Assembly (NCBI GenBank): GCA_016794345.1
Contig: JAEUKE010000038.1
Coordinates: forward strand, 1-64,000
Origin: Myxococcales bacterium
GTDB taxonomy: Bacteria; Myxococcota_A; Polyangia; Polyangiales; Polyangiaceae
Direction: 5' to 3'
Length of the DNA stretch: 64,000 nucleotides
The notes under the pieces are model-generated. The model was given only the letters and a program-made list of their open reading frames with translations. It ran no database searches and had not been told where the DNA came from. The position numbers were made by a program, and so were the translations under genes. Shown here in pieces: positions 47,157 through 57,600 of the stretch. Every line of letters starts with the position of its first letter. Within the stretch, counting starts at the first letter, position 1.

Positions 47157-48506
47157 CTAGTCGCTGCCCGTCGCAGCATCCGCGGCCGCCGGGGTCTCCT
47201 CGGCGGCCGTTTGTTTCGTGCCGCTCTCCGGCGCGGGCGGTCTGAGGCTCGTGTCGAGGCGGCGTGAGATCTCGACGAGCTTCACGCGCCCGTTTGCGAC
47301 CTCCCGCGCGATCAATTGGATGCCGTGCCGCTCGGCGGCTGCGCCCGCGTCGATGGCCTCCTCGAAGCAGTCCGCCAGGGTGAGCTCTCGGCTCTCGGCG
47401 GGCACCTCGATGGCGAGGTAAGCCGAGAGGTCGGCGAGGCAGAGCGAGCCGTTCGCGAGCAGGCGGCCGTCACCGATCTCCTGGATGGGGGCCGCTTCCG
47501 CCTCGTCGTGCTCGTCGCGGATGTCACCGACGATCTCTTCGATGATGTCCTCGAGGGTCACGATGCCGCTCGTGCCGCCGAACTCGTCGACCACCACCGC
47601 GAGGTGCTGGCGCTTCTGGCGCATCTCCTTGAGCAGGCTCGAGAGCTTCTGGTGCTCGTGCACGAAGATGACGTCACGACGAACGATCTCGGCGAGCGAC
47701 TTGTGCTCGTCTGCCGGGTCGGGGTCGCCCACCTTGAACACGTCCTTCGCGACGAGGAGGCCCACGACGTTGTCGAGCTGGTCCTCGTAGACCGGGTAAC
47801 GGGAGTGGCCGCTCTCCGCCACGAGCCTGCGCACGAGGGCGAGGGGAGTGGCGAGATCGATCGCCTCGACCCGTGTCCGGGGGATCATCGCGTCGCGAGC
47901 TCGGAGGTCCTCGAACTCGAGCACGTTGCGGATCATCTCCGCGGGCTCCGCCCCCACGACGCCGCTGCGCTCGACCTCGTCCACCAGGTATTCGACCTCG
48001 GCGCTCGCGACCTCCGGGGCGGTGGGGGCGGGCTCGGCGAGCTTGTCGGTCACGAGCGACGTGACGCGGGCGAGCAGCGTGGCAAGAGGCCAGAGCGCCA
48101 GCTCGAACGGTCGCAAGAAGGTCGCGGTCCGCGGGCCCCAGGAGTCGGCGCGGGCGCGGGCCACCGCGACCGCGAAATCCGTGAGGGGAGCGAAGAGCGC
48201 GACGGTGGCGACGACGGCGAGCAACAACCCAGCGATGCCCGGCATCGTGGGCTCGACCATGTCCGCCATGATCACGGCCGCGAGCGCGGCGCAGACGACC
48301 CGGCCCACGGTGTAGGTCGAGTGCATCGCCGCGGCGTTCTGCTGGTAGCGCTCGAGCGCCGGCCGATGCGGGAGGTCGGGTTGCTCGAGCAGCGCCGAGA
48401 GCCTGGCGCTCGACAAGCTCCCGAGCGCGGCGTCGGTCGACACGAACGCGGCGCCGAGGACCGCGGAGGCCACGACCGCGAGGAGACTTGGAAGTGGAAC
48501 CGGCAT
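47157..48506 (-). CDS. CorC/CNNM-type membrane protein (DUF21-CBS-CorC)
   Basis: A 449-residue protein. An N-terminal membrane block (DUF21) precedes two CBS repeats (RDAMIPRTRVEAI and HEHQKLSSLLKEM), VVDEFGGTSGIVTLEDIIEEIVGDI and the CorC/HlyC end domain. The family includes Mg/Co efflux-type proteins. It converges with the preceding gene (4-bp gap). Confidence 0.88.
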   Translation of the reverse strand: MPVPLPSLLAVVASAVLGAAFVSTDAALGSLSSARLSALLEQPDLPHRPALERYQQNAAAMHSTYTVGRVVCAALAAVIMADMVEPTMPGIAGLLLAVVATVALFAPLTDFAVAVARARADSWGPRTATFLRPFELALWPLATLLARVTSLVTDKLAEPAPTAPEVASAEVEYLVDEVERSGVVGAEPAEMIRNVLEFEDLRARDAMIPRTRVEAIDLATPLALVRRLVAESGHSRYPVYEDQLDNVVGLLVAKDVFKVGDPDPADEHKSLAEIVRRDVIFVHEHQKLSSLLKEMRQKRQHLAVVVDEFGGTSGIVTLEDIIEEIVGDIRDEHDEAEAAPIQEIGDGRLLANGSLCLADLSAYLAIEVPAESRELTLADCFEEAIDAGAAAERHGIQLIAREVANGRVKLVEISRRLDTSLRPPAPESGTKQTAAEETPAAADAATGSD

Positions 48507-48547
48507 GGGTTTTTGTAGGTCTTGTGAGGGTAACCGGCCTCGCCCGT

Positions 48548-49474
48548 TCAGGCAACGCGCCCGGAGAACCCCCGAACGACCCGGAAGACGCCGTCTTCCG
48601 ACTCGGCGACGGCGATGAGGCCGCCCGTCTCGGCGGACAGGACGGCGACGTGTCCTTCGGGATCGGATGGGGCGCGGGGGACCGGCTTCCCATGGCGGAA
48701 GGTGCGCTCGGTCTCGGGGGAGACGGACAAGACAGGCATCGCGCGGGCGATCGCGGTCTCCATCGAGATCAGCCTCGCGGTCGACGCCTCCTCGATCGGG
48801 ATCGCCTCCTCGACCTGAAAGGCGCCGCTGCGCAGGCGCCTCAGCGACGACAGGTGCGCCGGGAGCCCCAGGGAGCTGCCGAGATCGCGCGCGAAGGACC
48901 TCACGTAGTAGCCCTTCTCGACCTCGACCTCGACGTCCAGCGTGGTCCGCTCCGCGTGGGCGCCCACGACACGCGCCTCGAACAGGCGGACCTTCCGCGG
49001 GGCGAGCTCCGGCGCGGCGCCGGACCGAGCCAGGGCGTGGCTGCGCACGCCGTCGACGTGGATCGCGGAGAACGCGGGCGGGACCTGCTCCTCTCGCGCC
49101 TTCTCGGCATCGAGCGCGCCGGCGATCCGCGGCCAGGCGTCGCGTGCCTCGCCGCGCGACGCGGCCTCGATCTCGCGGACGAGCGGCTCGGGCACGGGGG
49201 CGGTCGCCACCGTCGTTCCGTCGGCGTCGAGCGTGTCGGTCGCCCGCCCGAAGGTCACGCCGGCGACGTAGGCCTTGTCCGCCGCCGTGAGGAACGGCGC
49301 GAGCTTCGTCGCCTCCTCCACGAGCACGACGAGCAGCCCCGTCGCGGAAGGGTCGAGGGTGCCCGCGTGACCGACGCGGCGTGTCCCCAGCCGCCGGCGC
49401 GCGCGCGCGACGACGTCGTGGCTGGTGAGCCCGGCCGCCTTGTCCACCAGGAGCACGCCCGACGTCGCGCTCAC
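48548..49474 (-). CDS. truB: tRNA pseudouridine(55) synthase
   Basis: A 308-residue TruB. The catalytic Asp lies in GHAGTLDPSATG; KGYYVRS and the C-terminal PUA-like part are present. It isomerises U55 in the T-loop of tRNA. GTG 49474 overlaps the GNAT stop (GTGA), so the start is fixed by coupling. Confidence 0.93.
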   Translation of the reverse strand: MSATSGVLLVDKAAGLTSHDVVARARRRLGTRRVGHAGTLDPSATGLLVVLVEEATKLAPFLTAADKAYVAGVTFGRATDTLDADGTTVATAPVPEPLVREIEAASRGEARDAWPRIAGALDAEKAREEQVPPAFSAIHVDGVRSHALARSGAAPELAPRKVRLFEARVVGAHAERTTLDVEVEVEKGYYVRSFARDLGSSLGLPAHLSSLRRLRSGAFQVEEAIPIEEASTARLISMETAIARAMPVLSVSPETERTFRHGKPVPRAPSDPEGHVAVLSAETGGLIAVAESEDGVFRVVRGFSGRVA

Positions 49475-50073
49475 CGCGGCTCCGCAGCGACCAAGGAGGC
49501 GCGGAGGACGGGGTAGTTGTCGTCGCCGCCCACGCGCAGGAAGCCTTCGCTCTCGAGCGCGCCGATGGTCCCGGTCCACAGCTCTTCGTCGCGCGCAGGT
49601 GGAGGCAGCGCGCGCGGCAGCGCCTCGACGGCGCGCGCGCCGCGGCGCGCCGCTTCCGCCAGGGCGCCGCGCACGAGCGCCCGGCTCACGCCCTTCCGGC
49701 GAAACGCCGGGTCGACGAGGAAGCAGCCGAGCAACAAAGTGCCCTCGCGGTCCTCGCGCAACACGGGGAGCCCGACGTAATACCGCTGCGCATAAGCCTT
49801 CGGGACCTCCGTCGAGCGGGTGAGCTTGGCCCAGCCCACGATGCGGCCGCCTTCTTCGGCGACGAGGCCGCGGACGTCTTCCGTGCCGGTCGCGAGGCCG
49901 TCCTCGAGCTCGCGCCGGTTCTGCTCCGGCTCGAGCGCCGTCCGGGCGAGCCAGTCGTTTTTGTCCCCCGCGAAGTGGAGGTACCGGCAGTAGCAGGTCG
50001 AGCCCACGGCCTCGAAGAGGCCCACGAGCCGAGGCGCGTCCGCCGCGGTGATCGGCCGCACGACGAGGCTCAT
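49471..50073 (-). CDS. GNAT-family N-acetyltransferase
   Basis: A 200-residue acetyltransferase with the acyl-CoA loop FRRKGVSRALV and preceding LGCFLVDP strand. An unusual CYCRYLHF block lies near the N-terminus. Target unknown. It sits between gatA and truB with 4-bp overlaps on both sides. Confidence 0.85.
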   Translation of the reverse strand: MSLVVRPITAADAPRLVGLFEAVGSTCYCRYLHFAGDKNDWLARTALEPEQNRRELEDGLATGTEDVRGLVAEEGGRIVGWAKLTRSTEVPKAYAQRYYVGLPVLREDREGTLLLGCFLVDPAFRRKGVSRALVRGALAEAARRGARAVEALPRALPPPARDEELWTGTIGALESEGFLRVGGDDNYPVLRASLVAAEPR

Positions 50074-51554
50074 GACAGCGAGCGCTCGACCGCCGCCGCG
50101 GCGGTGAAGAGCCGCGCCTCTTGCCACGCGGGGGCGATGAGCTGCAGACCGACGGGCAAGGGGGGGCCTCCGCCGGGGGGCTCGGCCGCGCCACACGGAA
50201 CGCTGATGGCGGGCAGGCCGGCGAGGCTCGCGGGCAAGGTGCAGACGTCCGCCAGGTACATCGAGAGCGGGTCGGCCGTGCGCTCGCCGAGCTTGAAGGC
50301 GACCGTGGGGCTCGTGGGCGTAGCCAGGACGTCGACGGCCTCGAAGACGCGGTCGAAGTCTCGCCGGATGACGGTGCGTGCGCGCTGCGCACGCAGGTAA
50401 TACGCGTCGTAGTAGCCGGACGAGAGCACGAACGTGCCGAGGACGATGCGGCGCTTCACCTCGGCGCCGAAGCCGGCGCCGCGCGTGCGCTCGTACATCG
50501 TCTCGAGCGAGTCTCCGGGCTTCTCGACCCGCAGCCCGAAGCGGACGCCGTCGAAGCGGGAGAGGTTGCTCGAGGCCTCGGCCGTCGCGAGGATGTAATA
50601 GGTCGCGACCGCGAAGCGCGTCGCCGGGAGCGACACCGGCACGACCGTCGCCCCCTCTTCGCCGAGCGCCGCGATCGCCGCCTCGACGCGCGCCCGCACG
50701 GCGGGCTCGACGCCGTCCGCGAAATATTCGGAGGGCACCCCGACGCGCAGCCCCGCGACGCTCTCCTCGCAAGACCGAGCCCAGCCCGGCACGTCGCGCG
50801 CGACGCTCGTCGCGTCCGCCGGATCGTGGCCCGCGATGACACCGAGCGCGAGCGCCGCGCCGCGTGTGTCCCGGGAAAATACGCCGATCTGGTCCAGGCT
50901 CGAGGCGAACGCGATGAGCCCGTAGCGCGACACGCGTCCGTAGGTGGGCTTGACCCCGACGACGCCGCAGAGCGAGGCGGGCTGCCGGATCGAGCCACCG
51001 GTGTCCGAGCCCAATGACAAAGTTGTCATGTTGGCTGCGACGGCGACGGCGCTGCCGCCGGACGAGCCACCCGGGATCCGCGCTTCGTCGTGGGGGTTCT
51101 TCGTGGGGAAGAAGCCGCTGTTCTCCGTCGAGGAGCCCATCGCGAGCTCGTCCATGTTCGTCTTGCCGACGAGGACGGCGTCGGCCGCGCGGAGGCGCGC
51201 GACCGAGGTTGCCTCGTAGGGCGCGCAGAAGCCCTCGTTCGGGTCTGCGCCGCCACGCCTGGTCAAGACGCGCGAGGCCGCGGTGGCCGGCGCACCCTCG
51301 ACGAGGATGGCGTCTTTGATGCCGATGGGCACGCCGGCGAGCGGCCCCAGACGCTCGCCGCGGCGGCGTTTGTCGTCGACCGCGCGTGCCGCGGCGAGGG
51401 CCGCGTCCGCCTGGACGGTGAGGAAGGCGCCGAGCCGCCCATCTCGCGAGGCGATCGCGTCGAGCGACGCGCGCGTGAGCTCCTCCGCGCCCACCGCGCC
51501 CTTTGCGACCTCCGACGCCAGCTCGCCTGCGCTCCGGGTGAGAAGCTCGCGCAT
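50070..51554 (-). CDS. gatA: Asp/Glu-tRNA amidotransferase subunit A
   Basis: A 494-residue amidase. The Ser-cisSer-Lys triad is visible: Lys in GIKDAI, GGSSGGSA and SDTGGS. With GatB and GatC it amidates misacylated Glu-tRNA-Gln or Asp-tRNA-Asn. gatB is not in the window. It follows gatC by 3 bp. Confidence 0.95.
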   Translation of the reverse strand: MRELLTRSAGELASEVAKGAVGAEELTRASLDAIASRDGRLGAFLTVQADAALAAARAVDDKRRRGERLGPLAGVPIGIKDAILVEGAPATAASRVLTRRGGADPNEGFCAPYEATSVARLRAADAVLVGKTNMDELAMGSSTENSGFFPTKNPHDEARIPGGSSGGSAVAVAANMTTLSLGSDTGGSIRQPASLCGVVGVKPTYGRVSRYGLIAFASSLDQIGVFSRDTRGAALALGVIAGHDPADATSVARDVPGWARSCEESVAGLRVGVPSEYFADGVEPAVRARVEAAIAALGEEGATVVPVSLPATRFAVATYYILATAEASSNLSRFDGVRFGLRVEKPGDSLETMYERTRGAGFGAEVKRRIVLGTFVLSSGYYDAYYLRAQRARTVIRRDFDRVFEAVDVLATPTSPTVAFKLGERTADPLSMYLADVCTLPASLAGLPAISVPCGAAEPPGGGPPLPVGLQLIAPAWQEARLFTAAAAVERSLS

Positions 51555-51557
51555 CGG

Positions 51558-51857
51558 TCAGCCCTCGTCCACGAACTTGGGGACGGCGAAGCCTTGCTCC
51601 GCGGTTCGCGGCGCCTCGCGCAGCGCGAGCTCTGGCGAGAGCGACGGGCGCGGCTCGTCCGGCCGCAGGCCGCTGGCCGCGCCGGCGCCTGCGACCGAGG
51701 CGAGCGGGGGGGCGTCCTGCAAATCGAGCTCGTCGAGGATGGCCACGTACCCCAGCACCCGGTCCAGGTCCGAGGCGATGTGCGCCTGCTCGTCCTCCGT
51801 GAGCTCGAGCCGGACCAGGGAGGCGAGCCGCCGGACCAGCGCCTGATCGACGATCAT
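51558..51857 (-). CDS. gatC: Asp/Glu-tRNA amidotransferase subunit C
   Basis: A 99-residue GatC with the usual N-terminal helix block (VRRLASLVRLELTEDEQ) and a C-terminal PKFVDEG-like end. The frame is open far upstream, but ATG 51857 fits the family. Confidence 0.88.
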   Translation of the reverse strand: MIVDQALVRRLASLVRLELTEDEQAHIASDLDRVLGYVAILDELDLQDAPPLASVAGAGAASGLRPDEPRPSLSPELALREAPRTAEQGFAVPKFVDEG

Positions 51858-51966
51858 GGCGTGCTCATACCGGAAGAAGCGCCCAAAAGGTAGGCGGCCA
51901 CCAAAAGCGATGCTAGGCGGGACGGGCATCCGGCACCGCGCTGGCGCGTTTGTCGGGTCGCTACCG

Positions 51967-54561
51967 ATGGAAGGCAAAGGCTCCTCCCGATCGCCCCAGG
52001 CGCACGCCCCCGAGCGGCGTCGAGCGCTCGCAGCGCGCGCCAGCCTCTTGGTCATCGGCGCGGCAGGCGCGCTCTTCGCGTCCCGTGGCAGCCCGCCGGC
52101 GACGGGCGACCGGCGAGCCGCCATCGCCGCCCACCTGACCGCCAAGGGCCTCCGGACCGAGGCGGAGGACGTGGTCTTCCTCGACGCCCCCGCAGGAGCG
52201 GCCGGCTGGGGCCTGACGAGCTCCGCGTTCCTGCGCGCGCGTGTGGTGGTGCGGGCGCAGGCCTCGGAGTCGGACCCGCGAGACATCTACCTGGTTCAGG
52301 CCAAGCTCTCGCCCGCGGGCGCCCTCCTCGACGTGTCGCACCCGCGCAACTTGAGCGAGACGATCGGCGCCGACGAGACGCGGCCGGTCGTGCTCGGCCA
52401 GCGCGTCGCCTTCGCCTCGTTGAGCGGCGTCGAGGGCGCGCCCAGCGTCGTGAACGTCCTCGATTTTGCCGGCCAGGGCGCGACCGATTGGCCGCTCCTC
52501 GAGCGCGCGCAGCGCGCCGTGCAGAACTGGCAAGCCACCGGTCAGCTCCGCGGCGTCGCCAAGAAGGCGTACGTGGTCGACGGCAAGGGTGAGGTGGGCG
52601 TGCGCATCGAGGACGGCCACCTCGTGGTCGACAGCGACGGCCGGACCGCCTCGCTCCTCGCGGTGGACGCCGCGCTGCCGAGCTGGATCGTCGCCGAGCC
52701 CGAGCAGATCGCCCGGCCCGGCAACCTCGTGACCTGGTCCGTCGACCGCGTCCGCGCCGAGATCGGCGACGAGAACATGCAGGCTGTCAAGCAGGCCGCG
52801 TTCACCGTGAAAGACTTCTTCGAGCGCAACAAGGAGGAGCTCACCGGCGACACGGGCGCGGAGTCGATCGCCGCCGATCTCGGTCAGGAGGACGGCATCG
52901 TCGTCCACGAGATCCCGACCGATCCCGATCTCGGGTGGCCGCCGCCGCCGCTCGTCCCCTGGGTGGAGCCGCCGCTCGAAGGGGAGGGGCAGTGGAACGC
53001 GAAGGACGACCCGGCCTTCTTCCGCAACCAGCCTGGTCTGCCGCCCGTGTTCCTGACCACGTTCATCCGGAGCGATCGCACCCGCAAGGCGACGCGCGTC
53101 TACGTCGCGCTCTGGGATCCTCGGCGCGTCGAGCTGCACATGATGGCCGGCACGGTCGAGCCGAAGGGCGCGACGGGCAAGGCTGGCCCGGGCCTCATCC
53201 CGCGGACGCCCGACGTGATGAAGCGCCTCGTTGCCGCCACGAACGCGGGCTTCCAGGCGCTGCACGGCGAATACGGCATGATGGCTGACGGTATCGTCTA
53301 CTTGCCGCCGAAACCTTACGGCGCGACCGTCGCCAAGACACGCGACGGCTCCACCGCGTTCGGCACCTGGCCCCAGGACGCGACCGTGCCGGATCTCGTC
53401 GTCTCTTATCGGCAGAACATGACCGTCATGGTCCAGGACGAGAAGTTCAACCCCTACGAGCGGACCTGGTGGGGCGGCACGGTGCCCGGCGCGGAGGACA
53501 AGACCCACACGGTCCGCACGGGGATCTGCCTCACGCGAGAGAAGTTCGTCGCCTATTTCTACGGGGCCGACCTGAGCCCCGAGGCGCTCGCCCAGGCGAT
53601 GATCCAGACCCGATGCTCCTACGGCATCGCGCTCGACATGAACGCCGGCCACTCCGGGATGGAGTTCTACAACGTCGCACCGGAGGCCGAGCTGCCGCCC
53701 GTCTCGCGCGCGCTCTCCACCAAGTGGGAAGACGAGGGTGACGTGCCCGATCTGCCGGGCTGGAAGTTCCGCGCCAAGACGCTCATCAACGGCATGGGGC
53801 TCATGAACTTCCCGCGCTACATCAAGCGCGAGTCGCGGGATTTCTTCTTCCTCACGCTGCGCCACGTCTTGCCGGGCCCAGCGCTCCCTTCCGTCGTCTC
53901 GCCGCCGCAGGAAGGCGAGGGCGTGTTCCGCACGAAGGGGCTGCCCCAGCAGGGCTTCCCGTACGCGCTCGCGGTGACCGACGTGCGACCCGACGCGTCG
54001 GACCCGCAGACGGCCTTCCGCGTCCTCGCCTTCGATCCGCGCACGCTCGCGGTGGGCCCCGCGAACGACACGCGCAAGCCTGTCGCGTTCGTCGCGCCGC
54101 CGAAGGAGGGCGCGGGCAAGTCGCTCTGGCTGAGCTCCCACGCGTTCGTGATCGACGAGGCGTCTCCGGGAAAAACCGCCGCGCTCCTCGCCGTGGGGTC
54201 GCCCGAGCTCGACCGCGGCGCCGGGGTGCTCTGCGTCCACGAGGAGTCCGGCATGCTCTACTACGCGGAGGTCGCCGACGCGGCGCAAGGCAAGCGCGCC
54301 GCGCTCAAGCCCATGGCGCAGCTCTTCGAGAAGATCGGCTGCCACACGACGCTCGGCTTGGCCGAGCCGATGGGCCTCGTGTTGGGCGACGGCAACGATC
54401 TCACCGGCAAGCCGGCGACCGTGGCCCGGAGCAGCGTCCGGCTCGTGCGCGACGCCGCCCCGGGCGGGACACGTTTCTTCGAGGACACACCCGTCGTCCC
54501 GCGGAGCACCTGGTACCCGCTCCAGCAACACCGCGTGCGCTACTTCAAGAAGCAGGAGTAG
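51967..54561 (+). CDS. large phosphodiester-glycosidase-like (NAGPA/DUF2233) protein
   Basis: An 864-residue protein with an N-terminal anchor helix (about 22-40). Its middle (about 420-600) resembles the phosphodiester glycosidase/DUF2233 fold: ATNAGFQ, then TGICLTREKFVAYFYG and ALDMNAGHSGMEFYN. The flanks have no family I can name. Probably periplasmic or surface. The start is a best guess (ATG 51967); the frame is open to 51856. Confidence 0.72.
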   Translation: MEGKGSSRSPQAHAPERRRALAARASLLVIGAAGALFASRGSPPATGDRRAAIAAHLTAKGLRTEAEDVVFLDAPAGAAGWGLTSSAFLRARVVVRAQASESDPRDIYLVQAKLSPAGALLDVSHPRNLSETIGADETRPVVLGQRVAFASLSGVEGAPSVVNVLDFAGQGATDWPLLERAQRAVQNWQATGQLRGVAKKAYVVDGKGEVGVRIEDGHLVVDSDGRTASLLAVDAALPSWIVAEPEQIARPGNLVTWSVDRVRAEIGDENMQAVKQAAFTVKDFFERNKEELTGDTGAESIAADLGQEDGIVVHEIPTDPDLGWPPPPLVPWVEPPLEGEGQWNAKDDPAFFRNQPGLPPVFLTTFIRSDRTRKATRVYVALWDPRRVELHMMAGTVEPKGATGKAGPGLIPRTPDVMKRLVAATNAGFQALHGEYGMMADGIVYLPPKPYGATVAKTRDGSTAFGTWPQDATVPDLVVSYRQNMTVMVQDEKFNPYERTWWGGTVPGAEDKTHTVRTGICLTREKFVAYFYGADLSPEALAQAMIQTRCSYGIALDMNAGHSGMEFYNVAPEAELPPVSRALSTKWEDEGDVPDLPGWKFRAKTLINGMGLMNFPRYIKRESRDFFFLTLRHVLPGPALPSVVSPPQEGEGVFRTKGLPQQGFPYALAVTDVRPDASDPQTAFRVLAFDPRTLAVGPANDTRKPVAFVAPPKEGAGKSLWLSSHAFVIDEASPGKTAALLAVGSPELDRGAGVLCVHEESGMLYYAEVADAAQGKRAALKPMAQLFEKIGCHTTLGLAEPMGLVLGDGNDLTGKPATVARSSVRLVRDAAPGGTRFFEDTPVVPRSTWYPLQQHRVRYFKKQE

Positions 54562-54617
54562 CGCCGTGGAAAAGGCGCTGGGCGGGCGCGAGCCTGTGCT
54601 ACGAGCCTCGCTCGGAC

Positions 54618-57600
54618 GTGGCAGCACCGATCGCCTTTGGTCAGTACTTGCTCCTCGAGCGAATCGGCATCGGTGCCCGGTCGGAGGTGTTCCGGGCGCG
54701 CCTGCGAGAGGGCGGCCCCGACGTCGCGCTCAAGCGGGTGCTCGCCGGCGCGGCCGGGGACGCGCACACGGCGGCCGTTCTCTTCGCGGAGGCCGAGCTC
54801 CTCGGCAAGCTCGACCACCCGGGGATCGTTCGCGCCCGGGACCGCGGCACCGTAGGTGGTGTCACGTTCGCCACCTACGATCTCGTCGCGGGCCGCGACC
54901 TCGAGCGCGTGGTTGCAGCGCTCCGATCACGTGGCCAGAAGATGCCGCTCGAGATCGCCCTGGCCTTGGTCGAGCGCATCGCGGAGGCCCTCGCCTACAT
55001 CCACGCGTACGCCGAAGACGGCAAGCCCAAGCCGATCTTGCACCGCGACGTCACCACGTCGAACGTGCTCGTCGCGTTCGACGGCTCGGCCAAGCTCATC
55101 GACTTCGGCATCGCCAAGGTGGAGGGTCGCAACACCACGACCGGCATCGGCGAGATCAAGGGGACCGTTCGCTACATGGCCCCCGAGCAGATGCTCGCGG
55201 AGGAGCTCGACGCGCGGAGCGACCTCTATTCGGTCGGTGTCATCCTCTTCGAGCTGGCCTCGGGCAAGACCCTGTTCGAGGGCAGGCGGCCAGTCCAGAT
55301 CCTGGAGGAGGTGAGCCGGTCGGGCATCCCCGAGGTGGCCGACCCGGCGCTGTCACCCGAGCTGACAGCTTTGCTGAGGAAGGTGCTCGCGCATCGCCGC
55401 GCAGAGCGGTACGATACGGCCGCACACCTTCTCGAGGCGCTTCGTGCGCTCCCGGGGAGACTGGGCGGCCTCCGCGGCGTCGAGAGCACCGCGAGGTTGA
55501 TGGCGGAGTTGTTTCCTGAACCACGTCGCAATCAGAGCGGCGAGTTCCACCTTCACGAGAGCGCGTCACAGAGCGGCGCGACGCTTGAGGAGCCCTCGAT
55601 CATGGCTGAAGAAAAAGGCGGCAGCGATCTGGACGTGTTCGAGGGGCTGGCGAAGAAGTCCCAGCGCTCTCCGAGCCTGCCTGGACCTCCGCCCCCTCCC
55701 GGACCCGCGAGCACCGCGCGGCCCATGCCGCCACCTGGCCCGTCCTCCAAAGCGCCGCCCGCGTTGCCGCCGCCCTCCGCTGCGCGCCCGCCGACGAGCA
55801 ACAAGAACACCTTGCTCGGCGTGCCCGCGCCCCTGCCGCCGCCCGCCAGCGCTGCGACGGCCACGCCGTTGCCGCCTCCGCCCCCGCCGGCCTCGAAGGC
55901 CGTGCCGCCGTTGCCACCGCCCGCGTCGAAGGCGCCGAGCGCTCCTCCCGCTGCAGCCGCTTCCGCGCCGCCTCCGCCGCCGAAGCCTCCCGCCACGCTC
56001 GTCGCGGCCGTGGCGCCTCCGCCTCCCGCTGCGCCGAGTCTCGGCAGCGCGCTCGGTCTGCCCTCGAGCGAAGCGAAGGCCGAGGCCGCGCCGCCCGCGC
56101 CGGAGAGCGCGGACGAGCACACGCCCCCCAAGGGCACCAAGGGCGGCGCAAACGTCGACATGGACTGGGAGGACGACGAAGAGTCCACCCACGTCTTCGA
56201 GAAGAAACGCCACGCGATGCTCCAGAAGGCGAGCGGCCCGCGACCCGCGGCCGGCGCGCCCGCAACGCCTGCCGCGTCGGCGCCGCCCGCCGCGGTGGCT
56301 CCGCCGCCCGTCTCCATGCCTCCGGCCTCGTTGCCGCCGCCCGTCTCGAAGGTCGGCGGCGCCGCCGCCGCGCTGCTCGCGTCGTCGGGCGGAACGGCGA
56401 GCGCGCGTCCGGCGCCGATTGCTGTCCCGCCGCCCGCGCCCATCCCGCCACCCGCCATGCCGGCTCCGCCGCCGGCCGTTCCGGTGTCGGCTCCCCCCGT
56501 CGCGCCGGCGCCCGTCGTCGCGGCTCCCGCCGCGCCGTCGCGCATGGAGGAGCCCACGGTCGTCCGCTCGCGCGGGGAATCGTCGAGCAAGCTCGGCGTC
56601 ATCCTCGGCGGTCTCGCGCTCGTCGCCGTCGTCGCGCTCGGCGTTTTCATGCTGTTGCCGCGCACGGGTGATCTGAAGATCGAGCTCAAGGCGAAGAGCG
56701 GCAACCCGATCGCGAAGGCGGAGATCTTCGTCGACGGCCAGAAGAAGTGCGACACGACGCCCTGCAAGGTCGGCGATCTGCAGACCGGCAAGACCACGAT
56801 CAAGGTCATCGTGGACGGCGCGCCGATAGTGGAAGAGACCGCCACGGTCGAGGCCGGCAAGGAACGTGTCGTCAACATCACGGTGAACGACGCCGAGCCG
56901 AAGAAGACGGAGGAGCCGGTGGCCTCCGCGTCCGCGTCGTCCGCGCCCGCGCTCCCCGAAGGCACGGGCGTGAAGGTGGCCGGTCCGAGCGGGGTGAAGA
57001 TCTACGTCGACGGCAAGGAGCGCGGCTCGCTCCCCGCGACCCTGACGGATCTGTCGCCTGGTGAGCACACGATCAAGCTCGACGGCGGAGAGCGCTACGC
57101 GAGCGAAGAGAAGAAGATCACCGTCACCAAGGGCAAGCTCGAGGATCTCGGCGAGCACAAGCCGAAGGTCATCCGCGGCAAGCTCACGCTCGAGCTGAAG
57201 ACCGACGGCGCGCAGGTCGTGCTCTCGAGCATGGTCGACGGCAAGAAGGTCGAGAAGAAGCTCGCGGACTCCATCTGGAAGAGCCCGCCGGTGTCGATCA
57301 ACATCGACACGAAGGACCAGTGGAAGCTCGTCGCCACCAAGAAGGGCTTCGAGGACTTCGAGAAGGAGATCACCTTCGAGGACGGCCAGGCCGAGACCAC
57401 GCTCGCCATCGAGCTCGTCGAGAAGGGGCAGACGCCGCCGCCGGCCGCGACGGGCCCCGGCCCGGTTGCGACCGGTCCGAAGGAGCAGCCCAAGGAGCAA
57501 CCGAAGGAGCAGCCGAAGGAGCAGCCGGCCGCGGGAGGCACGGGCACGATCCGCATCAACTCGATCCCTGTCTCCAAGGTCGTCCTCGACGGCCGTCCCA

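Noticed and set aside
51961..54627. Long minus-strand ORF (888 codons) opposite the phosphodiester-glycosidase-like gene
   Set aside because: No domain and Arg/His-rich; the plus strand gives recognisable blocks.
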